DNA from: Rhizobium vallis
Lineage (GTDB): Bacteria > Pseudomonadota > Alphaproteobacteria > Rhizobiales > Rhizobiaceae
NCBI RefSeq assembly: GCF_003985155.1
Contig: NZ_ML133686.1
Location: forward strand, 528,001 to 592,000
Direction: 5' to 3'
Length of the DNA stretch: 64,000 nt
This document shows, in pieces, positions 35,092-43,626 of the stretch (position 1 is its first letter; every line of letters starts with the position of its first letter). The position numbers were made by a program, and so were the translations under genes. The notes beneath the pieces were generated by a model, which was not told the DNA's origin, did no database searches, and worked only from the letters and a program-made list of their open reading frames with translations.

Positions 35092-35400
35092 ATGGATGCC
35101 GTTTCAAGGTTGTGTGCCTGGTTTGAGCGCCAATGCATAGACGAATGGCATGAGGACCGCGGGATCAAAATCGATACCATCGACAATCCCGGTTGGTCGA
35201 TGAAAGCCGACCTCAAGGGAACGGTCCTTCAAGGCAAAGAATTTGAGGAGGTCCGAGTCGAAAGATCGGAGCGTGATTGGTTTGTTGCTCGCAGAAATGG
35301 GCAAACCTTTGAGGCATTTGGTGGGCCAACGAACCTCACTGAAATGATTGAAAGCTTTCTCGCGTGGGCTGAGAACGGACTGCGCGACCGTCTCTACTAA
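35092..35400 (+). CDS. Imm53-family immunity protein
   Basis: This 102-residue protein matches the Imm53 pattern: an N-terminal LCAWFERQCIDEWHEDRGIKI followed by DTIDNPGWSMKADLKGT, where the TxDNPGW core is diagnostic. Immunity proteins of this kind neutralise the nuclease-type tips of polymorphic or contact-dependent toxins. No toxin gene is visible near it, so it is an orphan that may protect against neighbouring strains or be left over from a lost module. Confidence 0.8.
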   Translation: MDAVSRLCAWFERQCIDEWHEDRGIKIDTIDNPGWSMKADLKGTVLQGKEFEEVRVERSERDWFVARRNGQTFEAFGGPTNLTEMIESFLAWAENGLRDRLY

Positions 35401-35412
35401 GGCAGGTGATCA

Positions 35413-35979
35413 ATGGAAACCATTACGGGGACTGACGGCATACTGAACAGAGTTGAACTCGGCAACTTCAGCACTCCCACGAACGACCAGTCGAAGATTG
35501 AGCATTTCATTGCGCGAATAGTGGCCGGCGCTTCGCAAGCTCAGCTGGAAGTCGAGTCAAAGGAACTCGACTTGAACCAAGTCGGCCTTCATGGTCGGAC
35601 ACCGCTCATGGTCTCGGCAGCTGAGGGTTTGCTTGCAGCGGTTGAGACGCTGGTGCGAAACGGTGCATCAGTAGACGCGGCAGGTCGCGGTGAAATAACG
35701 GCGCTGCACGAGGCATCTGCGAATTGCGAAGCAGCCGTTGCACACTACCTCCTATCCCTTGGCGCGGACGTTAACGCCCAGACCGTCGATGGCGTGACCC
35801 CGCTCATGTGTGCGGCGGCATGGGGAAGCACCGACGTTGCAAAGCTATTGTTGGAGAACCATGCGGACCTGACAAAGACCGATCGCACTGGTGCAACGGC
35901 CGCCGATATTGCACGCGAGAAAGGTGAGGACGATACCGCAGACCTGATTAGCTCATACTCGTCGCGGAAGAGTGTATAG
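35413..35979 (+). CDS. Ankyrin-repeat protein, probable immunity-type
   Basis: This 188-residue protein has about four ankyrin units after a 60-residue N-terminal segment (GRTPLMVSAAEGLLAAVETL, EITALHEASANCEAAVAHYL, GVTPLMCAAAWGSTDVAKLL, GATAADIAREKGEDDTADLI). It starts 12 bases after the Imm53 stop, implying one transcript. Ankyrin proteins are a recognised class in polymorphic-toxin immunity arrays. No signal peptide is seen. A general protein-binding role remains possible. Confidence 0.8.
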   Translation: METITGTDGILNRVELGNFSTPTNDQSKIEHFIARIVAGASQAQLEVESKELDLNQVGLHGRTPLMVSAAEGLLAAVETLVRNGASVDAAGRGEITALHEASANCEAAVAHYLLSLGADVNAQTVDGVTPLMCAAAWGSTDVAKLLLENHADLTKTDRTGATAADIAREKGEDDTADLISSYSSRKSV

Positions 35980-36178
35980 TCTTCTGAAAGCTGACTTCTG
36001 GAAGGCGTTCGGCATCGAGTCTAGCCAGTCGAAAAAGTCCGCGCATAGCGTGCTGCGGGATCGATGGGCTCAGGAGGTGGATGTCTTCTTCGGCGCAATT
36101 GCCGAGCCGTTCCAGGTGGTGCTGCGATGTGACGGCACAGAAGTGGTGTCGGTGTCGTCGTTGTATCTGGAGGATGCT
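35972..36178 (+). pseudogene. Truncated ORF, last member of the immunity-type run
   Basis: A GTG overlapping the ankyrin stop opens a frame of natural composition (VYSLLKADFWKAFGIESSQS, then RDRWAQEVDVFFGAIAEPF). It runs into the 3' end of the peroxidase gene on the other strand; beyond 36178 the frame is only antisense shadow. I read it as the 5' part of a gene cut off where the island joins the peroxidase locus. The family is unknown. Confidence 0.4.
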
Positions 36179-37471
36179 TCAGTGCCCGGTCGCCCCCGGC
36201 AGCAGATCGGCATCCGTCAGCGTCCCCAAAAAGGCAACGATGTCATCGATCTCGGGGTCGGTCAGCGTCGGCGCATCACCGGGTTTCCGGCCGAAGGGCG
36301 GGTCCTGGTTGAGATTGTCCCAATAGACTTGCGGCAGGTCGTCATAGCGGCGGATCGTGCCGTCTGCATTTTTCGGATACCAGCGGCCGGGATCGCTGTC
36401 GCGGGTCGCGTAGAAGGAGACGACGTCCCGCAGCGTGTGGAAGTAACCGTTGTGGAAGAAGCTCTTCTTCAGCGCGACATTGCGCAGTGTCGGCGTGCGG
36501 AACAGGCCGCAATATTCGCTGTGGCCGGCAAGGTCTGTGCGCTGAGGGCCGCAGAGGCCGAGGTCGTGATAGCCGGGGTTGGCGTTGGCCGGGATCGCCA
36601 TGTTGCGGGGTGCGCCGAGGCCGAGGAAGCCGAAATCGGAAAAGAGCGGCGGCTCGCCGTCATTGGCGGGTTCGCTGAGGTGGCAGCTCGAACAGTTGCC
36701 CTTTGCGGGATCTTCGAACAGCTGCCGCCCGTGCAACTCCTGCGCGGTCAGCGTCGCCTTGCCGGCGAGGAAGGCGTCGTAGCGGCTGGAATAGGGATAG
36801 AAATCCGTGCCGCTCTGTTCGAAAGTGGCGAGCGCCTCGGCGGCGGCGTCGAACGTGTCTTGCGGGTTGTCGAACACGGTCTCGCCGAAGGCTGCCTTGA
36901 TGTCGGCGGCGTAGGGCGCCTTGCGCAATTTGGTGGCGACCTCGGCCGCATCCTTGTTGCCCATCTCGAAGGATGAGAGCAGCGGGATCTTCGCCTGGTT
37001 GGCGCCGTGGTCGACCCGGCCGTCCCAGGTCAGGCCGCCGGTGGGGCCATTGTCGACGCTCTCGTCGCCCTCGTCCTCGGAATCGTAATAATGTTCGGTG
37101 AAGGCGGGCACGGCCTGCAGATAGCGCAGCGTCGGGACGGCGCGTAGCCCCGACCGGTCCATATGTTCGCCACCCATTTCGACCGGCGCGGCGGATGCCG
37201 GGCCGAAAGCGTGCGCCGGGTCGTGGCAGGAGGCGCAGGCCTGCAACCCCGAGGCCGACAGCGAAGTATCTGAGAATATCTTCCGGCCGAGCGCGGTCAG
37301 CGTTTCGGCCCGGGCGAAGGCCTCGGCGCGCGACATCGGGCCGGGATGCACGCCGGAAGCTGCCGCCGCGCTGCTTTGCCGCAGCGGCAGAATGGCCAGA
37401 CACAGTGCCGTAACACCGATGCCGACTGCCAGTCTGGACCGCGCAAACCGGAAAGTCGTCTTCGTCATCAT
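36179..37471 (-). CDS. Di-heme cytochrome c peroxidase (MauG/CcpA family)
   Basis: This 430-residue periplasmic protein has a signal peptide (about 1-36) and two heme c motifs, CASCH at 79-83 and CSSCH at 260-264. These are the low- and high-potential heme sites of bacterial di-heme peroxidases. GPTGGLTWDGR, SSFEMGN, RTPTLRNVALKKSFFHNGYF and the C-terminal LTDPEIDDIVAFLGTL also fit the family. It would reduce hydrogen peroxide using electrons from cytochromes, or act on another periplasmic substrate. It is divergent from the AcpA-like phosphatase gene. Confidence 0.9.
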   Translation of the reverse strand: MMTKTTFRFARSRLAVGIGVTALCLAILPLRQSSAAAASGVHPGPMSRAEAFARAETLTALGRKIFSDTSLSASGLQACASCHDPAHAFGPASAAPVEMGGEHMDRSGLRAVPTLRYLQAVPAFTEHYYDSEDEGDESVDNGPTGGLTWDGRVDHGANQAKIPLLSSFEMGNKDAAEVATKLRKAPYAADIKAAFGETVFDNPQDTFDAAAEALATFEQSGTDFYPYSSRYDAFLAGKATLTAQELHGRQLFEDPAKGNCSSCHLSEPANDGEPPLFSDFGFLGLGAPRNMAIPANANPGYHDLGLCGPQRTDLAGHSEYCGLFRTPTLRNVALKKSFFHNGYFHTLRDVVSFYATRDSDPGRWYPKNADGTIRRYDDLPQVYWDNLNQDPPFGRKPGDAPTLTDPEIDDIVAFLGTLTDADLLPGATGH

Positions 37472-37556
37472 AAGGATTCCAATAGCTTAGGACTGCCTTC
37501 CATCATCATCAAACCTCGCTGCAACAAATTGATGACGGTCGCTCTCCCGCCGCTTC

Positions 37557-37574
37557 GTGACAGAACCATGTCAC
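37557..37574. promoter_or_regulatory. Inverted repeat between peroxidase and phosphatase genes
   Basis: GTGACA-GAACCA-TGTCAC has perfect 6-bp arms in the divergent intergenic region. It has TGACA/TGTCA elements reminiscent of PHO-box halves but not the required 11-base direct-repeat spacing. A dimeric regulator acting on both genes is possible. Confidence 0.4.
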
Positions 37575-37664
37575 AAAGTTGATAGATGGCGGGTCTAGCG
37601 TCGGCGCGCCCCCGAGCGTTCCCCGCTCCCTCTAGCCAACGCCCCCTAGCCATGAGGTACCCCC

Positions 37665-39209
37665 GTGAAAAGACTGAAACTCCTCGCCTCGATCTGTCTC
37701 GCCGGATCGGCCTTCGTTCCGCTCGCCATGGCGGCATCAGCCCATGCCGCACCGGCCGGTTACGACAAGATCGACAATATCGTCGTCATCTATGCCGAAA
37801 ACCGCAGCTTCGATAATCTCTATGGCGGCTTTCCCGGCGCCAACGGTCTTTCCAATGTCAGCCCCGAGCAGGCCCGCCAACTCGACCGTGACGGTCAGCC
37901 GCTCGCCGAACTGCCGCCGGCCTGGGGCGGGTTGACCGCCAAGGGCGTCACGCCTGCCATCACCGAGGCGCAGTCGGCCCATCTTGCCAACGCCAGCTTC
38001 GCGATCGACGATCCGAAGGGTTTTGCGCAGGCGCCTACGGTCATTACCCGTGACCTCTGGCACCGCTTCTATCAGGAGCAGATGCAGATCGACGGCGGCA
38101 AGAACGACAAGTTTGTCGCCTGGGCCGATTCCGGCAGCCTCGTGATGGGCCATTACGACGGCTCCATCCTACCGATGTGGCAGGTCGCAAAGAAATACGT
38201 CCTTGCCGACAACTTCTTCCAGGGCGCCTTCGGCGGCTCGTTCCTCAACCATTTCGCGCTGGTCTGCGCCTGCGCGCCCTATTATCCCGATGCCGACAAG
38301 AGCTCGGCCAAGCCTGTGATCGCCAAGGTCGATGCGGATGGCACGTCGCTTGTTGTGGCGGAGAACGCACCGAAGTCGGCGCTGGAGGGCGCACCGAAAT
38401 TCGTCTCCGACGGCACGCTGACGCCCGACTTCTACGCCGTCAACACCATGCAGCCGCCCTATGAGCCGAGCGCCAATCCGCCGGCCAAGGACGGCGATCC
38501 GGCCTTTGCCGATCCCGCTGCCGCCACGACCCTGCCGCCGCAGCATGCGATCACCATCGGCGACCTCCTGTCGCTGAAGGGTGTCAACTGGGCCTGGTAT
38601 GGCGGCGCCTGGCAGGCCGCCCTCGACGGCAAGAACGCCACGCCGGTGCCGAACTTCCAGTTCCACCACCAGCCGTTCAACTATTTCGCCAATTTTGCGC
38701 CCGGCACGCCCGCGCGCGCCGAACATCTGAAGGACGGCGGCCTTGCCGGCGAGGCCTTCCTCAAAGATATCGACGACGGCAAGCTGCCGGCGGTTTCCTT
38801 CTACAAGCCGCAGGGCAACCTCAACGAACATGGCGGTTATGCCGATGTGTCGAGCGGCGACCAGCATCTTGCAGATATCGTCTCCCACCTCGAAAAGAGC
38901 CCGCAATGGGGCCATATGCTCGTCATCGTCACCTATGACGAGAATGGCGGCTTCTGGGATCACGCCGCGCCGCCGAAGGCCGACCGCTGGGGTCCGGGCA
39001 ACCGCATTCCGGCCTTCATCATCTCGCCCTTCGCCAAGGGCGGCACGGTCGATCATACCCAGTACGACACGACCTCGATCATCCGCCTGATCACCGCGCG
39101 CTACGATCTGCCTGTCTTGCCCGGCATCGTCGCCCGCGACGAGGCGCTGCGCAACAACGGCCAGCCGCCGATGGGTGACCTCACAGCCTCGCTCGACCTG
39201 ACGCATTGA
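37665..39209 (+). CDS. AcpA-like acid phosphatase/phospholipase C-family phosphoesterase
   Basis: This 514-residue secreted enzyme starts at a GTG and has a signal peptide ending near MAASAHA (residue 28). The phosphoesterase family (PF04185) core is clear: an IVVIYAENRSFDNLYGGFPG metal/nucleophile segment, FGGSFLNHFAL, NEHGGYADVSSGDQH, and TYDENGGFWDHAAPP near the C-terminus. These match Francisella-type AcpA, which hydrolyses phosphomonoesters at acidic pH, rather than true phospholipase C. A role in phosphate scavenging fits a soil bacterium. It is divergent from the peroxidase gene. Confidence 0.85.
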   Translation: MKRLKLLASICLAGSAFVPLAMAASAHAAPAGYDKIDNIVVIYAENRSFDNLYGGFPGANGLSNVSPEQARQLDRDGQPLAELPPAWGGLTAKGVTPAITEAQSAHLANASFAIDDPKGFAQAPTVITRDLWHRFYQEQMQIDGGKNDKFVAWADSGSLVMGHYDGSILPMWQVAKKYVLADNFFQGAFGGSFLNHFALVCACAPYYPDADKSSAKPVIAKVDADGTSLVVAENAPKSALEGAPKFVSDGTLTPDFYAVNTMQPPYEPSANPPAKDGDPAFADPAAATTLPPQHAITIGDLLSLKGVNWAWYGGAWQAALDGKNATPVPNFQFHHQPFNYFANFAPGTPARAEHLKDGGLAGEAFLKDIDDGKLPAVSFYKPQGNLNEHGGYADVSSGDQHLADIVSHLEKSPQWGHMLVIVTYDENGGFWDHAAPPKADRWGPGNRIPAFIISPFAKGGTVDHTQYDTTSIIRLITARYDLPVLPGIVARDEALRNNGQPPMGDLTASLDLTH

Positions 39210-39220
39210 CGCTTGACAGC

Positions 39221-39243
39221 GGCCCCGGTCACCGGCCGGGGTC
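39221..39243. terminator. Hairpin between convergent phosphatase and enolase-superfamily genes
   Basis: A CCCCGG stem with CCGGGG and a 7-base loop lies just after the phosphatase stop and before the convergent gene. There is no T-run, so the terminator assignment is tentative. Confidence 0.4.
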
Positions 39244-39269
39244 GGACAGGATGCGTTATACGTCGACGC

Positions 39270-40415
39270 TCATCCAAGGTGCGGGGGTAGTCGGGAATTC
39301 TCGGGCGCGGGGCCAAGCTCTGATCGTTGCAGTCTGCTTGGGCGCGCCCACTCGCGACGTGCAACCTCGGACAGCACAAGGCCGTGGCCCGGACGGTCAG
39401 GCGCATAGGCGTACCCGTCTCTGATTTCAATCGGCGTGTCGACCAGATGATCGAAATTCTGGAACGAATATTCCAGCCATTCGACTTCCGGGAGGGCTGC
39501 AGCCATGTGTACGCCGATCTCCAGGAATGTGTTGCCGAGACTGACGGGCACGCCAAGTTCCGCCGCCAGCCAGCCGATCCGCATGACATCGGACACCTGC
39601 CCGTGAACGTTGAGGATATCAGTTCCATGGTTTTCGAGCAGGATTCGCTTTCCGGAAAGGTCGAGATACTCGCCGCTGTTGATTTGAGTCCAGTTGACGG
39701 CATGGCGAAGGGTGCGCAATCCCTCGAAGTCGTGCCGCAAGATTGGGTCCTCGACCCATAAAAGCTCGTGACCTGCATCGCGGATCGCCGTCAGCTTCAT
39801 CAAGGCTTCCTTAGAACTCCAGGCCTCGTTGGGGTCGATCATGACGAGCGATCCTGCCGGGACGACCTCTTTCAGGAGATCGAGGCGTCGCAGGTCCCGA
39901 CTGAAGTCAGGATGTCCGACTTTAATCTTGAAAGCCGAATAACCGATGCTAGCCGCATGGGAGAACAGCGCTGCGAAGGCATCGTCGCTCAGGTGGAAAT
40001 CAAGACCGCTGGCGTACGCGCGAACCCTGTCGCGACGGCTTCCAAGCAACGTGTGAAGCGGCAAGTTGACTTCCTTGGCAGCGAGGTCCCACAGCGCCAC
40101 CTGCAACGCTTCGTGGAACGGCAGAGAGAATGCGCGCTGGTTACCGCCTCTTGGACGGTTGACGCGGTGTACCAGCGCGATCGCCTCCTGCCCCTTCAGG
40201 GAAGGCCACACCTCGTTCTCGAACACGGCTTCGATCTCCGCCTGGTCAGGCAGAGGGTGGAACAGGGTCTGGATGAAACCCAGGCCGACAATCCCTGCCT
40301 CCGTCACGAGTTCGAGCGCGGCAACGTTCACGTCGTCGGCCCTGACCTGGCTGTCGCCGATAACTCTGTCGCGAGCGAACTGAAAACGGGTTATACGAAA
40401 TTGCGAGAGGGGCAT
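39270..40415 (-). CDS. Mandelate racemase/muconate lactonizing-type enolase-superfamily dehydratase
   Basis: The frame is open for 59 more codons upstream but that part overlaps the divergent GntR gene; MPLSQFRITR at 40415 is the natural start (381 residues). The N-terminal capping domain is followed by the barrel with the KxK motif in AFKIKVGHPD, metal ligands in VMIDPNEAW, WVEDPI and INSGEYLDL, and a late LGNTFLEIGVHMAAALP. Enolase-superfamily enzymes of this type dehydrate acid sugars or cycloisomerise them. With an adjacent sugar importer and GntR regulator, an acid-sugar dehydratase is the best guess. Confidence 0.85.
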   Translation of the reverse strand: MPLSQFRITRFQFARDRVIGDSQVRADDVNVAALELVTEAGIVGLGFIQTLFHPLPDQAEIEAVFENEVWPSLKGQEAIALVHRVNRPRGGNQRAFSLPFHEALQVALWDLAAKEVNLPLHTLLGSRRDRVRAYASGLDFHLSDDAFAALFSHAASIGYSAFKIKVGHPDFSRDLRRLDLLKEVVPAGSLVMIDPNEAWSSKEALMKLTAIRDAGHELLWVEDPILRHDFEGLRTLRHAVNWTQINSGEYLDLSGKRILLENHGTDILNVHGQVSDVMRIGWLAAELGVPVSLGNTFLEIGVHMAAALPEVEWLEYSFQNFDHLVDTPIEIRDGYAYAPDRPGHGLVLSEVARREWARPSRLQRSELGPAPENSRLPPHLG

Positions 40416-40444
40416 GACGATGCGCTCTAATCTGTTAATTCGTT

Positions 40445-40460
40445 GAACTGATCTATCAGA
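40445..40460. promoter_or_regulatory. GntR operator copy 1
   Basis: GAACTGATCTATCAGA lies in the 64-base region between the dehydratase and GntR starts. Its core CTGAT..ATCAG is palindromic. The same 16 bases recur exactly at 41241-41256 in front of the binding-protein gene, which strongly suggests a shared operator. Confidence 0.75.
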
Positions 40461-40479
40461 TAGGCTAGATACTGGACAC

Positions 40480-41178
40480 ATGAAGAAATCGCAAGAGCGT
40501 GTCGGAACGAAATTCGAGAGGCCCGACGTAACCGCGCGGCGGCTGAGTGACATCGCATACGATCGAATCCTCGAGAGCTTGTTCGACCGCAAGGTTCCAG
40601 TCGGTGCGTTTATATCTCAGAATGAATTATCGGCGATCGTCGACGTGCCCGTCGCGCCACTTCGCGACGCGCTGCGCATGCTTGAAGCGGAAGGGATCTT
40701 GACCATCCATCCGCGCTCCGGAATCCAGTTCGTACGACCAGGATTGGAGCTGACGCGGTCTACCTATCAGTTCCGTTCCATTGTCGAGAAAGCAGCCGTG
40801 CGTGTGTTCGCCGAGGAAGGCGATGAAAATGTGATGAATGCGTTGGAAGTCAGGCATTCGCGGCTCATCAGAAAGGTTGAGAGAGACGGAATCACAACGG
40901 AGAGCCTGACCGAAACCGACGAGCTCGAACTTGAACTTCATGGTCAGATCATCAAGGCCCTTCGCAACCCTCTGATCGAAATCGCCTACCGCCGAATGCA
41001 CAATTACCTTCGGCTCCTTCGCCTCGACCGGAAATTGACGGTCCCTATCCTGCTTCGCACGTTGAAGGAGCACCTCGATATCCTTGAGGCGTGTGCAACG
41101 AGAAACGCGGACGCCGCGGAGAAGGCGCTGCAGGCACATTTCCAAGCTGCAATCCAACGCAATCTTGGTCTGGTCTGA
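40480..41178 (+). CDS. GntR-family (FCD) transcriptional regulator
   Basis: This 232-residue regulator has an N-terminal GntR winged helix (AYDRILESLFDRKVPVGAFI, NELSAIVDVPVAPLRDALRMLEAEGIL) and a C-terminal helical FCD ligand domain (about 100-225) that normally binds organic or sugar acids through a metal. It lies between two copies of an identical 16-bp palindromic site, one at its own and the dehydratase promoter and one before the importer. It probably represses both until an acid sugar is present. Confidence 0.88.
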   Translation: MKKSQERVGTKFERPDVTARRLSDIAYDRILESLFDRKVPVGAFISQNELSAIVDVPVAPLRDALRMLEAEGILTIHPRSGIQFVRPGLELTRSTYQFRSIVEKAAVRVFAEEGDENVMNALEVRHSRLIRKVERDGITTESLTETDELELELHGQIIKALRNPLIEIAYRRMHNYLRLLRLDRKLTVPILLRTLKEHLDILEACATRNADAAEKALQAHFQAAIQRNLGLV

Positions 41179-41240
41179 TCCCGTAGGCGGAATGGCGGTG
41201 GAACTGGTCTTGCCGAGAATTGTAAAGGATGCTACTTCCC

Positions 41241-41256
41241 GAACTGATCTATCAGA
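41241..41256. promoter_or_regulatory. GntR operator copy 2
   Basis: This is an exact copy of the 16 bases at 40445-40460, 34 bases before the binding-protein GTG. A further half-site-like AGATCTGATA follows at about 41260-41270, so two dimers may bind here. Confidence 0.75.
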
Positions 41257-41289
41257 CAGAAGATCTGATATTTTTGGGAGGAAGCTATC

Positions 41290-42527
41290 GTGCAAATCAA
41301 TAAGCGGGAATTTCTAATCGGAGCCGCCGCTTTGGCGCTGGCTGGTAACGGTCGCACGGCGAGCGCGGCTACGGCTATCAACTACTGGCATCATTTTGCC
41401 AGCCAATCCGAGATGGCGGGTCTTCTCAAGATCATCGAACTGTTCGGCAAGGCCCACCAGGGAATTGCCATTACACAGGAGAGCATCCCAAACTCGGAAT
41501 ACATGGCTAAAATCTCCTCCGCTGTTGTGGCTGGGGGCCGTCCCGATACGGGAATGGTAATTGCGGAGCGTTTTGCCGACCTCATGGCAATGGGTGCGCT
41601 GACTGACATCACCGAACGCGTGAATGGCTGGAAGCAGAAAGTGAACTTCCCTGACAACCGATGGACAGGCATGTCAAAGGATGGCGCGATCTATGCTGTT
41701 CCCGCTTCGCCTTCGTTGACTGGATGTACTATCGGAAGGACTACTTCGAGGAGGCGGGGCTGGGCGAGCCGCCGAAAACTTTCGAAGAATTCCTGTCCGC
41801 CTGCCGGAAACTTACCGATCCCTCCAAGGGCCGCTACGCGTTCGGGATGCGTGGAGGCGCGGGCGCTTTCAAATACGTTATCGACGTGATGGAAGCCTTC
41901 GGATCACCGATCGTGAAAGATGGGCAGGCAGCTATCGACAAGGCCGCTGCCGTCGAGGCCCTAACTTTCTACTCGAATCTTTTCTTGAAGGAGAAGGTCG
42001 TCCCGCCCAGCGCGCCAAACGACAGTTATCGCCAGATAATGGAAGGCTTCCGCACCGGACAGACTGCCATGATCTGGCATCACACAGGTTCGCTGATCGA
42101 AATCTCGGGCGCCCTCAAACCCGGCGACCAGTTTGCCACAGCGCCCATGCCCACCGGTCCAAAGGCGCATATCGCCCGCGTGGCATACGCTGCGAATGGA
42201 GTGATGAAGGACGACAATGTCGATGCGGCATGGGACTGGGTGAGCTTCTGGGGCGAAACGGAAGCCGCCCTCGCACTGCTTGAGGCGACAGGCTATTTTC
42301 CCGCGTCTGCGGCTGCCTTGGAAGACCCGCGAATCAAGTCCAATCCGATCTATCAGGCTGCAGCAGCTACACTTGATTTCGGGCGCCTTCCCAACAGTTT
42401 CGTCGGCGCCGCGGGCTGGTCCGAGACCGTCGTCAATCCCGCGTTTCAATCCGTGCTGACGGGACAGCTGACACCCGATCAGGCGGTAGACCGCATGATC
42501 GAGGGTCTCGAAACCGCACTTCGCTAA
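41290..42527 (+). pseudogene. Family 1 sugar-binding protein, interrupted by a one-base frameshift
   Basis: The gene starts at a GTG with GGGAGG upstream and a signal peptide carrying a weak Tat-like NKREFLIG motif. The frame runs normally to about 41709 (KDGAIYAVPAS). The family sequence then continues in another frame from 41712 (FVDWMYYRKDYFEEAG) to 42527. Inserting one base in the CC/TTC junction restores a 412-residue protein of ordinary length for CUT1 binding proteins. It is either a genuine null mutation or a sequencing error. All other importer genes are intact, which makes an error or a very recent mutation plausible. Confidence 0.85.
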
Positions 42528-42532
42528 ATTCG

Positions 42533-42652
42533 CTAGAGCGGTTCAACTTTTCAGGGAACCGCTCTAACTTTTTGTTTTTACACAATTCCCGGCGAAACCG
42601 CTTGGCGCTTTGCCTGAGTAACCGCTTCGCACTTTTCCTGGAATTGCTCTAG
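42533..42652. repeat. Rhizobial RIME-like mosaic palindromic element with terminator stem
   Basis: This 120-bp element is bounded by CTAGAGC and GCTCTAG. Its left part forms a perfect 11-bp stem (42534-42544 with 42556-42566) followed by a T-run at 42569, so it also serves as an intrinsic terminator. The right part contains CAATTCC...GGAATTG. Elements of this style are scattered through Rhizobium genomes. Here it separates the binding-protein gene from the permease genes of the same importer. Confidence 0.75.
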
Positions 42653-42708
42653 CGCGACGACTCCGGCCATCGCGTTAGCAAAGAAGGACGGCAATTGGCC
42701 GCGAGTTC

Positions 42709-43626
42709 ATGGCATCCACTTCCCGGTTGAAACTTTCGCACGCCATCGGAGATCTTTCCGAGACGCGTTACTGGGTCTATCTGCTGCTTCTGCCCAGTTT
42801 GACCCTTCTCCTTCTCGTGATTGCCTACCCAACGATCTACAGCTTCGTCATAAGCGCACGGGAGATGCGTCTCACGCGGCCGGGCTTAAGCGGGTGGGTG
42901 GGATTGAAACATTATTCGGCAATGGTTTCGGACCGGGTGTTCTGGATTTCGCTCAAGAACACGGCGATCTGGGTGACCTCGGCGATCGCGTTGGAAGTTC
43001 TACTTGGGTTCGTTGCAGCGCTCGCGCTCAACCGTAACGTCCCGGGCACGAAGTTCTTCGGGGTGGCGATCCTGCTACCTTACTTCTTGCCGAATGTCGT
43101 GGCTGGCCACATGTGGGCGCTCATGCTGGATCCCCGCTTGGGAATAATCAACGACATCCTCGTCCATATTGGTCTGCTGAACAGTTACAAAGCTTGGTTC
43201 GCCGATCCGGATACGGCGCTCGCAGCCGCGATCCTCGTCGAGGGATGGCATGGATTTCCGTTCTTCGCGCTGCTTTTCCTGGCGGGCCTGAAGGGCATTC
43301 CGGAAGACCTTTACAAGGCGGCAGCTGTAGATGGCGCGGGAGCCTTCCGGCAGTTCCGGCTGATTACGGTACCGATGTTGAAGACCGTGATCACCGCCGC
43401 CGTTATCCTGAGGGTGATCAGTCTGGTGAATTCACCCGATCTGTTGCTGGTCCTCACCGGAGGCGGGCCAGGTAATGCGACCCAGGTCCTGTCGCTTTAC
43501 GCATTTCAGGTCGCCTACCGTGAATTCAACTTCGGCTATGCCGGCGCCCTGTCGGTCGTGATGTTCGCTCTGCTGATGGTGTTTGCCGTGCTCTATATCC
43601 GCCTATCCCGCATTTCGGAGGAATGA
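42709..43626 (+). CDS. CUT1 sugar ABC importer permease (MalF/UgpA-like)
   Basis: This 305-residue permease has six predicted helices, starting at WVYLLLLPSLTLLLLVIAYP. The cytoplasmic EAA loop EDLYKAAAVDGAGAFRQFRL contacts the ATPase. It sits 180 bases after the binding-protein gene, beyond a terminator-like repeat. Its stop overlaps the second permease start by ATGA. The substrate is unknown; the GntR/dehydratase context suggests a sugar acid or a uronate-containing oligosaccharide. Confidence 0.9.
   Translation: MASTSRLKLSHAIGDLSETRYWVYLLLLPSLTLLLLVIAYPTIYSFVISAREMRLTRPGLSGWVGLKHYSAMVSDRVFWISLKNTAIWVTSAIALEVLLGFVAALALNRNVPGTKFFGVAILLPYFLPNVVAGHMWALMLDPRLGIINDILVHIGLLNSYKAWFADPDTALAAAILVEGWHGFPFFALLFLAGLKGIPEDLYKAAAVDGAGAFRQFRLITVPMLKTVITAAVILRVISLVNSPDLLLVLTGGGPGNATQVLSLYAFQVAYREFNFGYAGALSVVMFALLMVFAVLYIRLSRISEE

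Noticed and set aside
37557..37574. PHO box for the acid phosphatase
   Set aside because: TGACA/TGTCA elements are present, but as an inverted repeat; the direct-repeat spacing required for PhoB is missing.
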